Below are positions 57,149-64,000 of a DNA stretch of 64,000 bases, one piece after another (position 1 is the stretch's first letter; each line of letters starts with the position of its first letter). The position numbers and the translations under genes were made by a program. This DNA is from JASHVB01 sp035508435 (GTDB lineage: Bacteria; Pseudomonadota; Alphaproteobacteria; Acetobacterales; Acetobacteraceae): positions 1 through 64,000 of the forward strand of contig DATJNA010000006.1 of NCBI GenBank assembly GCA_035508435.1, given 5' to 3'. The notes below the pieces were generated by a model. The model did not search any database. It was not told the origin of the DNA and was given only the letters and a program-made list of their open reading frames with translations.

Positions 57149-57739
57149 ATGACCTGGGTCGATTTCGTCGCCCTGGCCGTGCTCGCCATCTCCGCCTTGC
57201 TCGCCTTCATGCGCGGACTCGTGCGCGAGGTGCTGGGTATCGGCGCCTGGATAGGCGCAGGGGCCGCGGCGTATTTCGGCCTGATGCTGGGCCGGCCACA
57301 GGCGCACGCCTGGTTCGGCGACGCCTACTGGGTCGATCCGGCCACCTTGGCCGTGATCTTCGTCGCCGCGCTGATCGTGCTGATGCTCGTGGCCCACCTG
57401 ATCGGCCGTGTCGTCCGCGCCTCGCCGCTGGGCGGCCTCGACCGAACCCTGGGGCTGCTTTTCGGCCTGGCCCGGGGTGCGGTCTTGCTCATCATTGCCT
57501 ATATCGTTGCCGGGATGGTGGTTCCCGTGGACCGCTGGCCGGAGCCCGTGCGGCAGGCCCGCTTGCTTTCGCCCGCCTATGCCGGCGCGAGCTGGGCCGT
57601 CAGGCGGCTTCCCGTGGCCTACCGGCCACGGCTCTACGCGCCGCCGAGCGGCCCCCAGGCCACCGCCGACGACCTGCTGCGCGCCACGCCCCACGGCTCG
57701 GCGCTCAGCCGCACCGCCGGCGCCCCGGCGCGCGATTAG
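57149..57739 (+). CDS. cvpA: CvpA-family membrane protein
   Basis: A 196-residue inner-membrane protein with four helices; MTWVDFVALAVLAISALLAFMRGLVREVLGIGAWIGA is the CvpA N-terminus. In E. coli cvpA lies beside purF and is needed for colicin V production and envelope tolerance. Here the same cvpA-purF order is kept, 12 bases apart. I chose ATG 57149 over an upstream TTG because it starts the family sequence. The tail after about 160 is Pro/Ala-rich. Confidence 0.9.
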   Translation: MTWVDFVALAVLAISALLAFMRGLVREVLGIGAWIGAGAAAYFGLMLGRPQAHAWFGDAYWVDPATLAVIFVAALIVLMLVAHLIGRVVRASPLGGLDRTLGLLFGLARGAVLLIIAYIVAGMVVPVDRWPEPVRQARLLSPAYAGASWAVRRLPVAYRPRLYAPPSGPQATADDLLRATPHGSALSRTAGAPARD

Positions 57740-57751
57740 GAGAGGATAGGC

Positions 57752-59221
57752 ATGCACCCGCCGACCACCCTGCCGCACGACGACGACAAGCCACACGAGG
57801 AATGCGCGGTGTTCGGCGTCTGGAATGTGCCGGACGCCGCCGCGGTCGCCGCCCTCGGCCTGCACGCGCTGCAACACCGCGGCCAGGAAGCGACCGGCAT
57901 CGTCACCAATGACGGCAAGCACTTCCACTCCCACAAGGGCATGGGGCTGGTCGGCGACAATTTCAGCGACGCCCGCGTGATCAACGGCCTGCCCGGCCAC
58001 ACCGCCATCGGCCACAACCGCTACGCCACCACCGGCGGCACCGTCCTGCGCAACATCCAGCCGCTCTACGCCGATTTCGAGTTCGGCGGCTTTGCCGTCG
58101 CGCATAACGGCAATCTCACCAATGCCCACGTGCTGCGCCGCAACCTCGTCCGCCGCGGCTGTTTGTTCCAGTCCACCACCGATTCCGAGGTGTTCGTCCA
58201 TCTGATCGCCATCAGCCTCTACTCCACCGTGGTGGATCGCCTGATCGATGCGCTGAAGCAGGTGGTCGGCGCCTACTCGCTGGTGGCACTGTCGAACGAG
58301 GCGCTGATCGGCGTGCGCGACCCCTTGGGCGTGCGGCCACTGATCCTGGGCCGCATCGGCAACGAGGGCACCGGCGGCTGGGTGCTCGCCTCCGAGACCT
58401 GCGCGCTCGACATCGTCAATGCCGCCTTCGTCCGCGACGTGGAGCCCGGCGAGATCGTCGTGATCAACGACCAGGGCGTGCACAGCATCAAGCCGTTCGG
58501 CCGCGTTCGCCCGCGCTTCTGCGTGTTCGAATACATCTACTTCTCGCGCCCGGACTCGGTGGTGGAGGGCACCTCTGTCTACGACGCCCGCCAGCGCATC
58601 GGCATCGAACTGGCCCGCGAGGCGCCCGCCCGGGCGGATGTGATCGTGCCGGTCCCGGATTCCGGCGTTCCCGCCGCCATGGGCTTCGCCGGGGAGAGCG
58701 GCGTCCCGTTCCAGCTCGGCATCATCCGCAACCACTATGTCGGCCGCACCTTCATCGAGCCGACCGACAAGGTCCGCCACCTCGGCGTGAAGCTGAAGCA
58801 TTCCGCCAACCGCGCCGTGCTGCAAGGCAAACGCGTGGTGCTGGTGGACGATTCGATCGTGCGCGGCACCACCAGCAGCAAGATCGTCGAAATGGTGCGT
58901 GCCGCCGGTGCACGGGAGGTGCACATGCGCATCTCCTCGCCGCCCACCACGCATTCCTGCTTCTACGGCATCGACACGCCGGAGCGCAGCCAGTTGCTGG
59001 CCTCGCGACACAGCGTGGAGGAGATGGGCGCGTTGATCGGCGCCGACAGCCTGGCGTTCATCTCGATCGACGGGCTGTATCGCGCCCTCGGCCAGCCGGA
59101 CCGCGATCCTGCCCGCCCGCACTACTGCGATGCGTGCTTCACCGGCGAATACCCCATTCCGTTGCCGGACCAGGCGGACAATTCCGAGCGCCAGCTCAGC
59201 CTGCTGGCCGAGAGCGTCTGA
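57752..59221 (+). CDS. purF: Amidophosphoribosyltransferase PurF
   Basis: A 489-residue cytosolic enzyme for the first step of purine synthesis, glutamine plus PRPP to phosphoribosylamine. The glutaminase nucleophile is C18 in EECAVFGVW, preceded by a propeptide of 17 residues that is removed. The glutaminase domain has GHNRYATTG and VAHNGNLTN. The PRPP-binding loop is VVLVDDSIVRGTTSSK. Normal length. AGAGGA lies before ATG 57752. It is in an operon with cvpA upstream and probably the SDR gene downstream. Confidence 0.96.
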   Translation: MHPPTTLPHDDDKPHEECAVFGVWNVPDAAAVAALGLHALQHRGQEATGIVTNDGKHFHSHKGMGLVGDNFSDARVINGLPGHTAIGHNRYATTGGTVLRNIQPLYADFEFGGFAVAHNGNLTNAHVLRRNLVRRGCLFQSTTDSEVFVHLIAISLYSTVVDRLIDALKQVVGAYSLVALSNEALIGVRDPLGVRPLILGRIGNEGTGGWVLASETCALDIVNAAFVRDVEPGEIVVINDQGVHSIKPFGRVRPRFCVFEYIYFSRPDSVVEGTSVYDARQRIGIELAREAPARADVIVPVPDSGVPAAMGFAGESGVPFQLGIIRNHYVGRTFIEPTDKVRHLGVKLKHSANRAVLQGKRVVLVDDSIVRGTTSSKIVEMVRAAGAREVHMRISSPPTTHSCFYGIDTPERSQLLASRHSVEEMGALIGADSLAFISIDGLYRALGQPDRDPARPHYCDACFTGEYPIPLPDQADNSERQLSLLAESV

Positions 59222-59242
59222 CCAACAAAGCTGCCGGGACGT

Positions 59243-59983
59243 GTGGCTGCCGTGAACCCTGCCCCGCTTGCCGACAATGTCGCCCTCGTCACCGGGGCCA
59301 GCCGCGGCATCGGTGCCGCGACCGCCGTCGCGCTGGCCCGCCTCGGCGCGCATGTCGTGCTGACCGCCCGCACCCCTGGCGGGCTGGAGGAGACGGACGA
59401 CGCCATTCGGGCCGCCGGCGGCTCTGCCACCCTGTTGCCGCTCGATCTGCAGGAGCAAGAGCAAGTGGATGCGGTGGGGCCGAGCCTGTACCAGCGGTTC
59501 GGCCGGCTGGATGTGCTGGTGCATTGCGCCGGTGCGCTCGGGCGGCTGACCCCCGTCGCGCATATCATGCCAAAGGACTGGGCTGACGCACTCGGGGTGA
59601 ACCTCACGGCGACATGGCGGCTGATCCGGACCTGCGATCCGCCGCTGCGGAGTGCGCCGGCGGGTCGTGCCGTGTTCGTCACCGACGCGCGGGCGCGGGC
59701 ACCGCTCGCCTATTGGGGCGCCTATGGCGCCACCAAGGCCGGCATGGACCACCTCGTGCTCACCTGGGCCGACGAATTGCGCCAGACGCGCCTGCGGGTG
59801 AACTTGTTCGATCCCGGCGTGGTGGCGACGAAGCTGCGGTCCTGGGCGTTTCCCGGCGAGGATCCCGCCGGCCTGCCCAGGCCCGAGGACATCGCACCCG
59901 CGCTAGCCCGTCTGTGTCTGCCGAGTGAGACCCGCCACGGCGCGGTGATCGACATAGCCGAAGCGGCGCCGAACCAGACGTGA
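59243..59983 (+). CDS. Short-chain dehydrogenase/reductase family protein
   Basis: A 246-residue Rossmann protein. The cofactor motif is VTGASRGIGAA (16-26); the active-site pair is Y161 and K165 (YGATK). The catalytic serine, expected 13 residues before the tyrosine, is aspartate (VFVTD148), so activity may be altered or absent. HCAGALG replaces NNAG. The start is GTG, 21 bases after purF. The NAD(P)-dependent reaction and substrate are unknown; the arrangement resembles YciK-type SDRs. Confidence 0.85.
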   Translation: MAAVNPAPLADNVALVTGASRGIGAATAVALARLGAHVVLTARTPGGLEETDDAIRAAGGSATLLPLDLQEQEQVDAVGPSLYQRFGRLDVLVHCAGALGRLTPVAHIMPKDWADALGVNLTATWRLIRTCDPPLRSAPAGRAVFVTDARARAPLAYWGAYGATKAGMDHLVLTWADELRQTRLRVNLFDPGVVATKLRSWAFPGEDPAGLPRPEDIAPALARLCLPSETRHGAVIDIAEAAPNQT

Positions 59984-60078
59984 CCGCGCCACGGCTGCCC
60001 ACCAGGCGGCGAGGCGGAACTCCCGCCCTCGCCCCGCGTTCGCTGCCCGATACGAGCAATGCTTGAAAGGGCAGCATC

Positions 60079-60327
60079 ATGAGGATGGTACAGATTGCGG
60101 GTGCAACGGCGCTGGCACTCGGCATGGCGCTGGCGCCGACCCAGGGCCACGCCGCGGGCTGCGTCAAGGGCGCCGTCGTTGGCGGCGTCGCGGGCCACGT
60201 CGCCGGGCATCATGGCTTGCTTGGTGCCGGCGCAGGCTGCGCCATCGGGCATCACGAGGCGGCGAAGAAGCGCGACCAGGCGCAGGCGAGCAATGACACG
60301 CGCACGCGTCACGATACCGACAGGTGA
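60079..60327 (+). CDS. Small exported glycine-rich protein
   Basis: An 82-residue protein: signal peptide MRMVQIAGATALALGMALAPTQGHAA, then a Gly/Ala/His-rich GAVVGGVAGHVAGHH-type stretch resembling a glycine zipper, and a charged tail. AAGGG lies before ATG. No family name is certain. Such proteins sit in the periplasm or outer membrane. Confidence 0.65.
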   Translation: MRMVQIAGATALALGMALAPTQGHAAGCVKGAVVGGVAGHVAGHHGLLGAGAGCAIGHHEAAKKRDQAQASNDTRTRHDTDR

Positions 60328-60600
60328 TGCTGCCAGCGGTGGCGCCGCCGCGAGCCCCGTGGCGGCGGCGCCGCAGCGTCACTTGGAGATAACGGACATT
60401 CGCCGCGCCGCCGTGGTCATTCAATGCCGATGCGCCATGCCGCCGTGGACCCTTTGCGACGTGCGATGCCACCGCGGTCACTCTTTGTGATGTTGTGATG
60501 CGCCGTGCTGGCGCGGCAATTCTTTGCGATGCACAATTAAGTTTTGCTTCATCTTTTTGCCTTAGAGTCGCCGGTCGATCGAGAGTACGGGACGACCATC

Positions 60601-60849
60601 ATGAGCATCGCAAGCGTTGCGTCACCGGCGACTTCCGCCATCGTCCAGCAGGTGCAGCCGCAGCCGCAGCCGCCGGCACGGCCCAGCGGCACCGCCCAAA
60701 CTGCCACGGCCTCGCAGGCCGCCACCACGCAGGAGAGCGGGCGCGCGCACCATCACCACCATCATGGCGCCGCCGCGCAAGCAGCGGGTGCGGCCCCCCA
60801 GGCCGGTAGTGCGGCAGGAGGCTCGGCGGGCATCAACGTCGTCGCCTGA
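60601..60849 (+). CDS. Small Gln/Pro/His-rich protein with a hexahistidine run
   Basis: An 82-residue ORF starting MSIASVASPATSAIVQQ, then QPQPQPPARP, six consecutive histidines at about 49-54, and an Ala/Gly-rich end. There is no signal peptide or domain that I recognise. The upstream 60-base stretch is notably AT-rich for this genome and may hold its promoter. The frame extends 19 codons upstream. The His run could bind metal. Confidence 0.5.
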   Translation: MSIASVASPATSAIVQQVQPQPQPPARPSGTAQTATASQAATTQESGRAHHHHHHGAAAQAAGAAPQAGSAAGGSAGINVVA

Positions 60850-60872
60850 TTGCGGCGCGGCGAAACCGCGCC

Positions 60873-61334
60873 ATGACCAGCGCGGCACCGGGCATCGTGC
60901 CTGGCGGAGTCTCGTGTATCGCGGCTTCGGACGATCCCGATCCCGGCACGTTCCAGGCGATCTACGCCGCGCTCGACGCATGCTCGCGCCCGGTCATCGG
61001 TCCGGCCCAGCCGCGACTGCTGGTAATCCCGATCCGCAATGATGACGGCGCGGTCGCTGGCGGCCTATGGGGATGCACCTGCCTCGGATGGCTGCAGGTC
61101 CAGATGTTGTTTGTGCCGGAGCCGCTGCGCGGCCGCGGCATCGGCACCTTGTTGATGGCGGAAGCCGAGGCCGAGGCAAGCGCCCGCGGTTGCCTCGGCG
61201 TCCAGGTTGACACCTTCAGCTTTCAGGCGGTCGGTTTCTACCAGAAGCTCGGCTTCGCCGTATTCGGCACACTGCGCGACTGCCCGCCCGGCCACGACCG
61301 CCTGTTCTTTGCCAAGCGATTGATCGCGCCATGA
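60873..61334 (+). CDS. GNAT-family N-acetyltransferase
   Basis: A 153-residue acetyl-CoA-dependent transferase. The acetyl-CoA binding segment is QMLFVPEPLRGRGIGTLLMAEAEAEASARGC, then VDTFSFQAVGFYQKLGFAVFGTL. The substrate is unknown. Its stop overlaps the ATG of the capsule-like gene as ATGA, so the two are coupled. Confidence 0.88.
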   Translation: MTSAAPGIVPGGVSCIAASDDPDPGTFQAIYAALDACSRPVIGPAQPRLLVIPIRNDDGAVAGGLWGCTCLGWLQVQMLFVPEPLRGRGIGTLLMAEAEAEASARGCLGVQVDTFSFQAVGFYQKLGFAVFGTLRDCPPGHDRLFFAKRLIAP

Positions 61335-62437
61335 CGATCACTGCCGCCATCGTGGTGGGCGACCTGTTGCGGCCGGAGGTCGGCGGCCGTCCCGGCGGCA
61401 ACAGCCGCCAGACGCTGTGGTTGTGGAACGCTGTGAAGCGGCAGGTCCAGCTCGCCGCCAAGCTTCCGGTCGAGCGGCTGACCGTCGTCGATGCACCCGA
61501 CCTATGCCACCACATCGAAGCGCTGCGTTCTCCCGCGGACGCCGATCTGTACTGGGCGTCGGTCCACGAAGCCCTGCCCGCGGACAGCGCATTTGCGGAT
61601 CTCGTCGCCGATCGGCTCCGCGACCGATTCTGCATCGGCTACGAGCTGCCGCCCTGGTTGGTGAAATTGCTCGAAGCCGGCGACATTCCGTATGTCGATC
61701 TGCGCCTGCATCCGGTGCGCTTCATGGACGATCTCTTGTTCGCGGCCCGCGCGTCGCGTCCGCAGGCACAGGCGGCCATGCTCGCGATGGCGATGCCGGA
61801 AAGCGAGGTCATCGCTACGGCCGGCCTGCGCGAGGCCATGTGCTGCTACATTTCGGCAGCGCGCGTGCCGGAGAATACCTTGCTGGTGATCGGCCAGCGG
61901 CGGTTCGATGCGACCCAGATCATCGATGGCGATTTCTTCGATGCCCATCGCTGCGCTGAGGAGGTGCATCGACTGTGCGGGCATTATGACGGCGTGGTGC
62001 TGAAGCCGCATCCACTGGATCGCAACCACAGCCTGCTGGAGGTCGCAGCGGCCGCACCGTGCGGCGTGCTGGGCGTGATCGCCGACAACACCTATCGCAT
62101 GATGGCCCTGCCGCAGATCACTGGGATCCTGACGGTGAACTCCGGCGTTGCCTATGAGGCGCCCTATTTCGGCAAGCGCGTGCACACGCTGGTGTCGCCG
62201 CGGTTGCGCCTGACATGGCGTGGTGCCGCACCGGATCCCGCCGCTTATGTGTCGCTGAACGACGTGGTGCTGACGCCGGATTTCTGGCGCGCGGTGCTGC
62301 GGCCGCATGTTGCGGTCACACCGCCCGACGGCATGCGGCTGCGTCCAAAGCCGAACCGCCTGCGCATCGCGTTCGACAGCTTCTGGAATTTTCAGGAGAT
62401 CGATACCGACCGAATTCCCCGCCGCGGCGAAGCATAA
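61331..62437 (+). CDS. Capsule polysaccharide biosynthesis-like protein (KpsC/KpsS-type C-terminus)
   Basis: A 368-residue protein. The C-terminal half has VVLKPHPLDRNHSLLEVAA and GILTVNSGVAYEAPYFGKRVHTL, the KPHP and NSG-EA-GK signature of capsule polysaccharide synthesis proteins (KpsC/KpsS, which add Kdo linkers). The N-terminal half is unassigned. There is no signal or membrane segment. The assignment is by motif only; it could be another GT-B-like glycosyltransferase. It follows the GNAT gene with a 4-base overlap. Confidence 0.6.
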   Translation: MTITAAIVVGDLLRPEVGGRPGGNSRQTLWLWNAVKRQVQLAAKLPVERLTVVDAPDLCHHIEALRSPADADLYWASVHEALPADSAFADLVADRLRDRFCIGYELPPWLVKLLEAGDIPYVDLRLHPVRFMDDLLFAARASRPQAQAAMLAMAMPESEVIATAGLREAMCCYISAARVPENTLLVIGQRRFDATQIIDGDFFDAHRCAEEVHRLCGHYDGVVLKPHPLDRNHSLLEVAAAAPCGVLGVIADNTYRMMALPQITGILTVNSGVAYEAPYFGKRVHTLVSPRLRLTWRGAAPDPAAYVSLNDVVLTPDFWRAVLRPHVAVTPPDGMRLRPKPNRLRIAFDSFWNFQEIDTDRIPRRGEA

Positions 62438-62520
62438 CGCCGGGCCATATCAGGCAGCTCAATGCTTGAGCCGCTGGGCACGAGCAGAAATGTGCCTTGC
62501 AATCTGGCAAGAATGCGCGA

Positions 62521-62620
62521 TCGACGCGGGGCCTGTGCGGTCCCGTTCAAAGTTAAGGATTCACCACAAATCGACGCAAGGCCTGCGCGACCAAGCTCAA
62601 GGTCAAAGATCCACCGCAAA
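62521..62620. repeat. Tandem 50-bp duplication
   Basis: Units 62521-62570 and 62571-62620 align end to end without a gap and match at 37 of 50 positions by my count. Both begin TCGACGC and end in CACCRCAAA. The end of the second copy runs into an inverted repeat. Confidence 0.7.
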
Positions 62621-62739
62621 GACACGAAGACACGAAGCGGGAAGGCATAAAATTGAGAAATATGTACGCGGCCGTTCTGCCGTGGGCCGACGGTAGCGCG
62701 TCGGCCGGTCTTCGTGTCTTCGCGTCTCCGTGGTGAATC
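62608..62739. repeat. Inverted repeat with AAGACACGAAGACACG core
   Basis: GATCCACCGCAAAGACACGA continuing AGACACGAAG on the left is matched by CTTCGTGTCTTCGCGTC then TCCGTGGTGAATC on the right. The arms pair over about 30 bases with few mismatches. Similar intergenic palindromes occur in other bacterial genomes as I recall; a comparison would be needed. Confidence 0.75.
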
Positions 62740-62820
62740 TGCTCCGTGATCTCACAGCGATCTCTGGCCTCACATGGACCGTCGGGAGAATCAGCAATTA
62801 GAACGGCTCGCATCACGCCC

Positions 62821-63516
62821 TCATCCACGCCGTTCCCGCGCCAGGCGCTGCACGCCGTGGTCGCTCGCGACCAGCGCCAGGTCCGCCATGCCGATGAACA
62901 ATCCGCACTCCACTACACCCACGACGCGTGACAGCGCTTGCTCCAGATCGGCCGGGTCCGCGATGACGCCGAAGCCGCAATCCAGGATCAGGTGGCCGCC
63001 GTCGGTGCGGAACGGCTGCCCGGCATCGTCACGGCGTAGCACCGGATTTGCCCCTAGCCGTGCCAGACGCTCGGCCGTGGTCTGCCAGCCGAACGGCACT
63101 ACTTCCACCGGGACCGGGACACCGGTGCCCAATCGGCCCACCAGCTTGGCCGCATCCGCCACGATCACCAGCCGATCGCTCGCGGCGGCAACGATCTTCT
63201 CGCGCAACAGCGCCCCGCCCAGCCCCTTGACCAGCTCCAGCGAGCCACGCGCGATCTCGTCCGCGCCATCGATGGTCAGATCGATGCGGTGATGTTCCTC
63301 CAGAGTTGTCAGCGGAATCCCCAGGCCGCGAGCCTGCGCGGCACTGCGTTCCGAGGTCGGAACACCGACGATCCGCAATCCGCCCCGTACGCGTTCCGCC
63401 AGCGCCTCGATCGCGAATGCGGCGGTGGACCCGGTGCCGAGCCCGACTACCATGCCGTCCTGCACCAAGGCGATGGCGGCGCGCGCCGCCTCGCGCTTCT
63501 GATCGTCGCGGCTCAT
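62821..63516 (-). CDS. rpiA: Ribose-5-phosphate isomerase A
   Basis: A 231-residue cytosolic enzyme of the pentose phosphate pathway. VVGLGTGSTAAFAIEAL binds phosphate, LTIDGADEI holds the catalytic aspartates and LVKGLGGALLREKIVA the catalytic lysine/glutamate region. Normal length. GGAGGG lies six bases before ATG 63516. Confidence 0.95.
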   Translation of the reverse strand: MSRDDQKREAARAAIALVQDGMVVGLGTGSTAAFAIEALAERVRGGLRIVGVPTSERSAAQARGLGIPLTTLEEHHRIDLTIDGADEIARGSLELVKGLGGALLREKIVAAASDRLVIVADAAKLVGRLGTGVPVPVEVVPFGWQTTAERLARLGANPVLRRDDAGQPFRTDGGHLILDCGFGVIADPADLEQALSRVVGVVECGLFIGMADLALVASDHGVQRLARERRG

Positions 63517-63660
63517 GCGCCACCCTCCGCTCGATTGTGTCCTGCCCGCGGCTGCGCTGGCGGGAGACGCAGACCATCTCCGCCGCCCTTGCGAGCAGTG
63601 CCGGCGGCGAACAGGCCGGGTCGCGCGTCACACCAACCATCCGGATACAATGTCGAACCA

Positions 63661-63692
63661 GATTGCCGAGTCGCTTCGCTCCTCGCAATGAC
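63661..63692. repeat. Half copy of the GTCATTGCGAG repeat
   Basis: GATTGCCGAGTCGCTTCGCTCC then TCGCAATGAC matches the right arm of the family. The left arm is absent or too diverged. Confidence 0.65.
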
Positions 63693-63753
63693 GGCCATTT
63701 CAGCGACCCCGGTCACGGTTGAAGATGCTCTAGCGCCGCAGCACTCGCCTCGC

Positions 63754-63853
63754 CACCGCGGCGGCCGTCGCTGGCATTGGCGCCACCGAGGTGGCCGTCA
63801 CTGGCATTACCGCCACCGAGGTGGCCGTCACTGGCATTGCCACCACCGCGTCG
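63754..63853. repeat. 30-bp tandem repeat, three full copies plus a partial
   Basis: Units at 63754-63783, 63784-63813 and 63814-63843, with a partial fourth. The second and third differ only in the last bases; the core is CACCGAGGTGGCCGTCACTG. The unit length, a multiple of three, keeps frames open on both strands (Asn-Ala-Ser-Asp-Gly-His on the minus strand, Gly-Arg-His-Trp-His on the plus). Confidence 0.85.
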
Positions 63854-63907
63854 TTCGTCCGACCACCACCGCGGCGCGCCGATCCTCGCAAAGCCGCCGC
63901 GGCTCCG

Positions 63908-64000
63908 ATGCCTGATCACCGACCTTGCCCACTGCCGCCTATCACGAGCCTCGCCATGCTGCTGATTGCGGCATCGCCTCTGGCCGCCATCGCCACAGCG
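63908..64000 (+). CDS. Possible start of an exported protein, cut by the window end
   Basis: An open frame from ATG 63908 (or ATG 63956) reads ITSLAMLLIAASPLAAIATA, which looks like a signal peptide, and runs off the window end. Only 31 codons are visible. No homology can be judged. Confidence 0.3.
   Translation, partial: MPDHRPCPLPPITSLAMLLIAASPLAAIATA

Larger units (their letters stand above)
62438..62820. other. 383-base gap full of repeats, no gene
   Basis: It holds the 50-bp duplication and the AAGACACGAAGACACG inverted repeat listed separately. No reading frame looks protein-like. Confidence 0.55.
63517..63907. other. 391-base gap with two kinds of repeats
   Basis: It holds a half copy of the GTCATTGCGAG repeat and the 30-bp tandem repeat. 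The promoter of rpiA should lie at its left end. No convincing gene. Confidence 0.5.

Noticed and set aside
63754..63853. CRISPR array
   Set aside because: The 30-bp repeats are contiguous; no spacers.

Overview
This is a GC-rich bacterial chromosome window with dense genes on both strands. It has no rRNA, tRNA, CRISPR array, phage or insertion sequence that I can recognise. Gene content points to an alphaproteobacterium: a PQQ-dependent alcohol dehydrogenase, an IorAB-type molybdenum hydroxylase, a TrxR-like ferredoxin reductase, a HiPIP, a TlyA methyltransferase and many small-molecule oxidases. The Acetobacteraceae/Rhodospirillales are the best guess; this is inferred from content, with no 16S gene in view.

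Layout. 0-10 kb: a CLC chloride/proton antiporter, a TauD-type dioxygenase, a coupled trio (small membrane protein, secreted protein of unknown function, secreted TPR-CHAT protease-like protein), a 21-bp minisatellite, an M20 amidohydrolase and a PanE-like reductase. 10-14 kb: a DUF1801 protein facing a tight three-gene operon with a BrxD-like (DUF2791-type) ATPase, a paralogue that has lost its Walker motifs, and an unknown protein with a predicted helical N-terminus. 14-18 kb: an acyl-CoA dehydrogenase-like flavoprotein and a sugar isomerase, then a HiPIP divergent from a fused outer-membrane porin-cytochrome, which together resemble a Cyc2/HiPIP extracellular electron-uptake module. 18-29 kb: a TIGR03118-like propeller, an FAD oxidoreductase plus nitrilase-family pair, TlyA, an LLM flavin oxidoreductase and a complete Liv-type ABC transporter.

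29-45 kb: an iron-containing alcohol dehydrogenase, a YfhO-like membrane protein, an orphan OppF, a coupled MetX-like/polyphosphate glucokinase-like pair, a membrane-anchored trypsin-like protease, a Pat-like acyltransferase, an HxlR/EthD pair and a NitT-type ABC transporter. 44.6-45.4 kb: an intact antitoxin with a frameshifted PIN toxin. 45.6-50.9 kb: an oxidation operon (Rieske protein, quinoprotein dehydrogenase, IorA, IorB). 51-64 kb: amine oxidase, ferredoxin-NADP reductase, RadA, an ArsR/SRPBCC pair, a Phd antitoxin with a doubly broken VapC, CvpA, PurF, an SDR, small secreted proteins, a GNAT/capsule-like pair and RpiA. The housekeeping genes radA, cvpA, purF, tlyA and rpiA are interspersed with oxidative-catabolic genes.

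Two systems deserve most attention: the BrxD-like two-ATPase operon (10695-13720) and the HiPIP/porin-cytochrome pair (16125-17954). Many intergenic gaps carry one family of palindromic repeats with GTCATTGCGAG ends.
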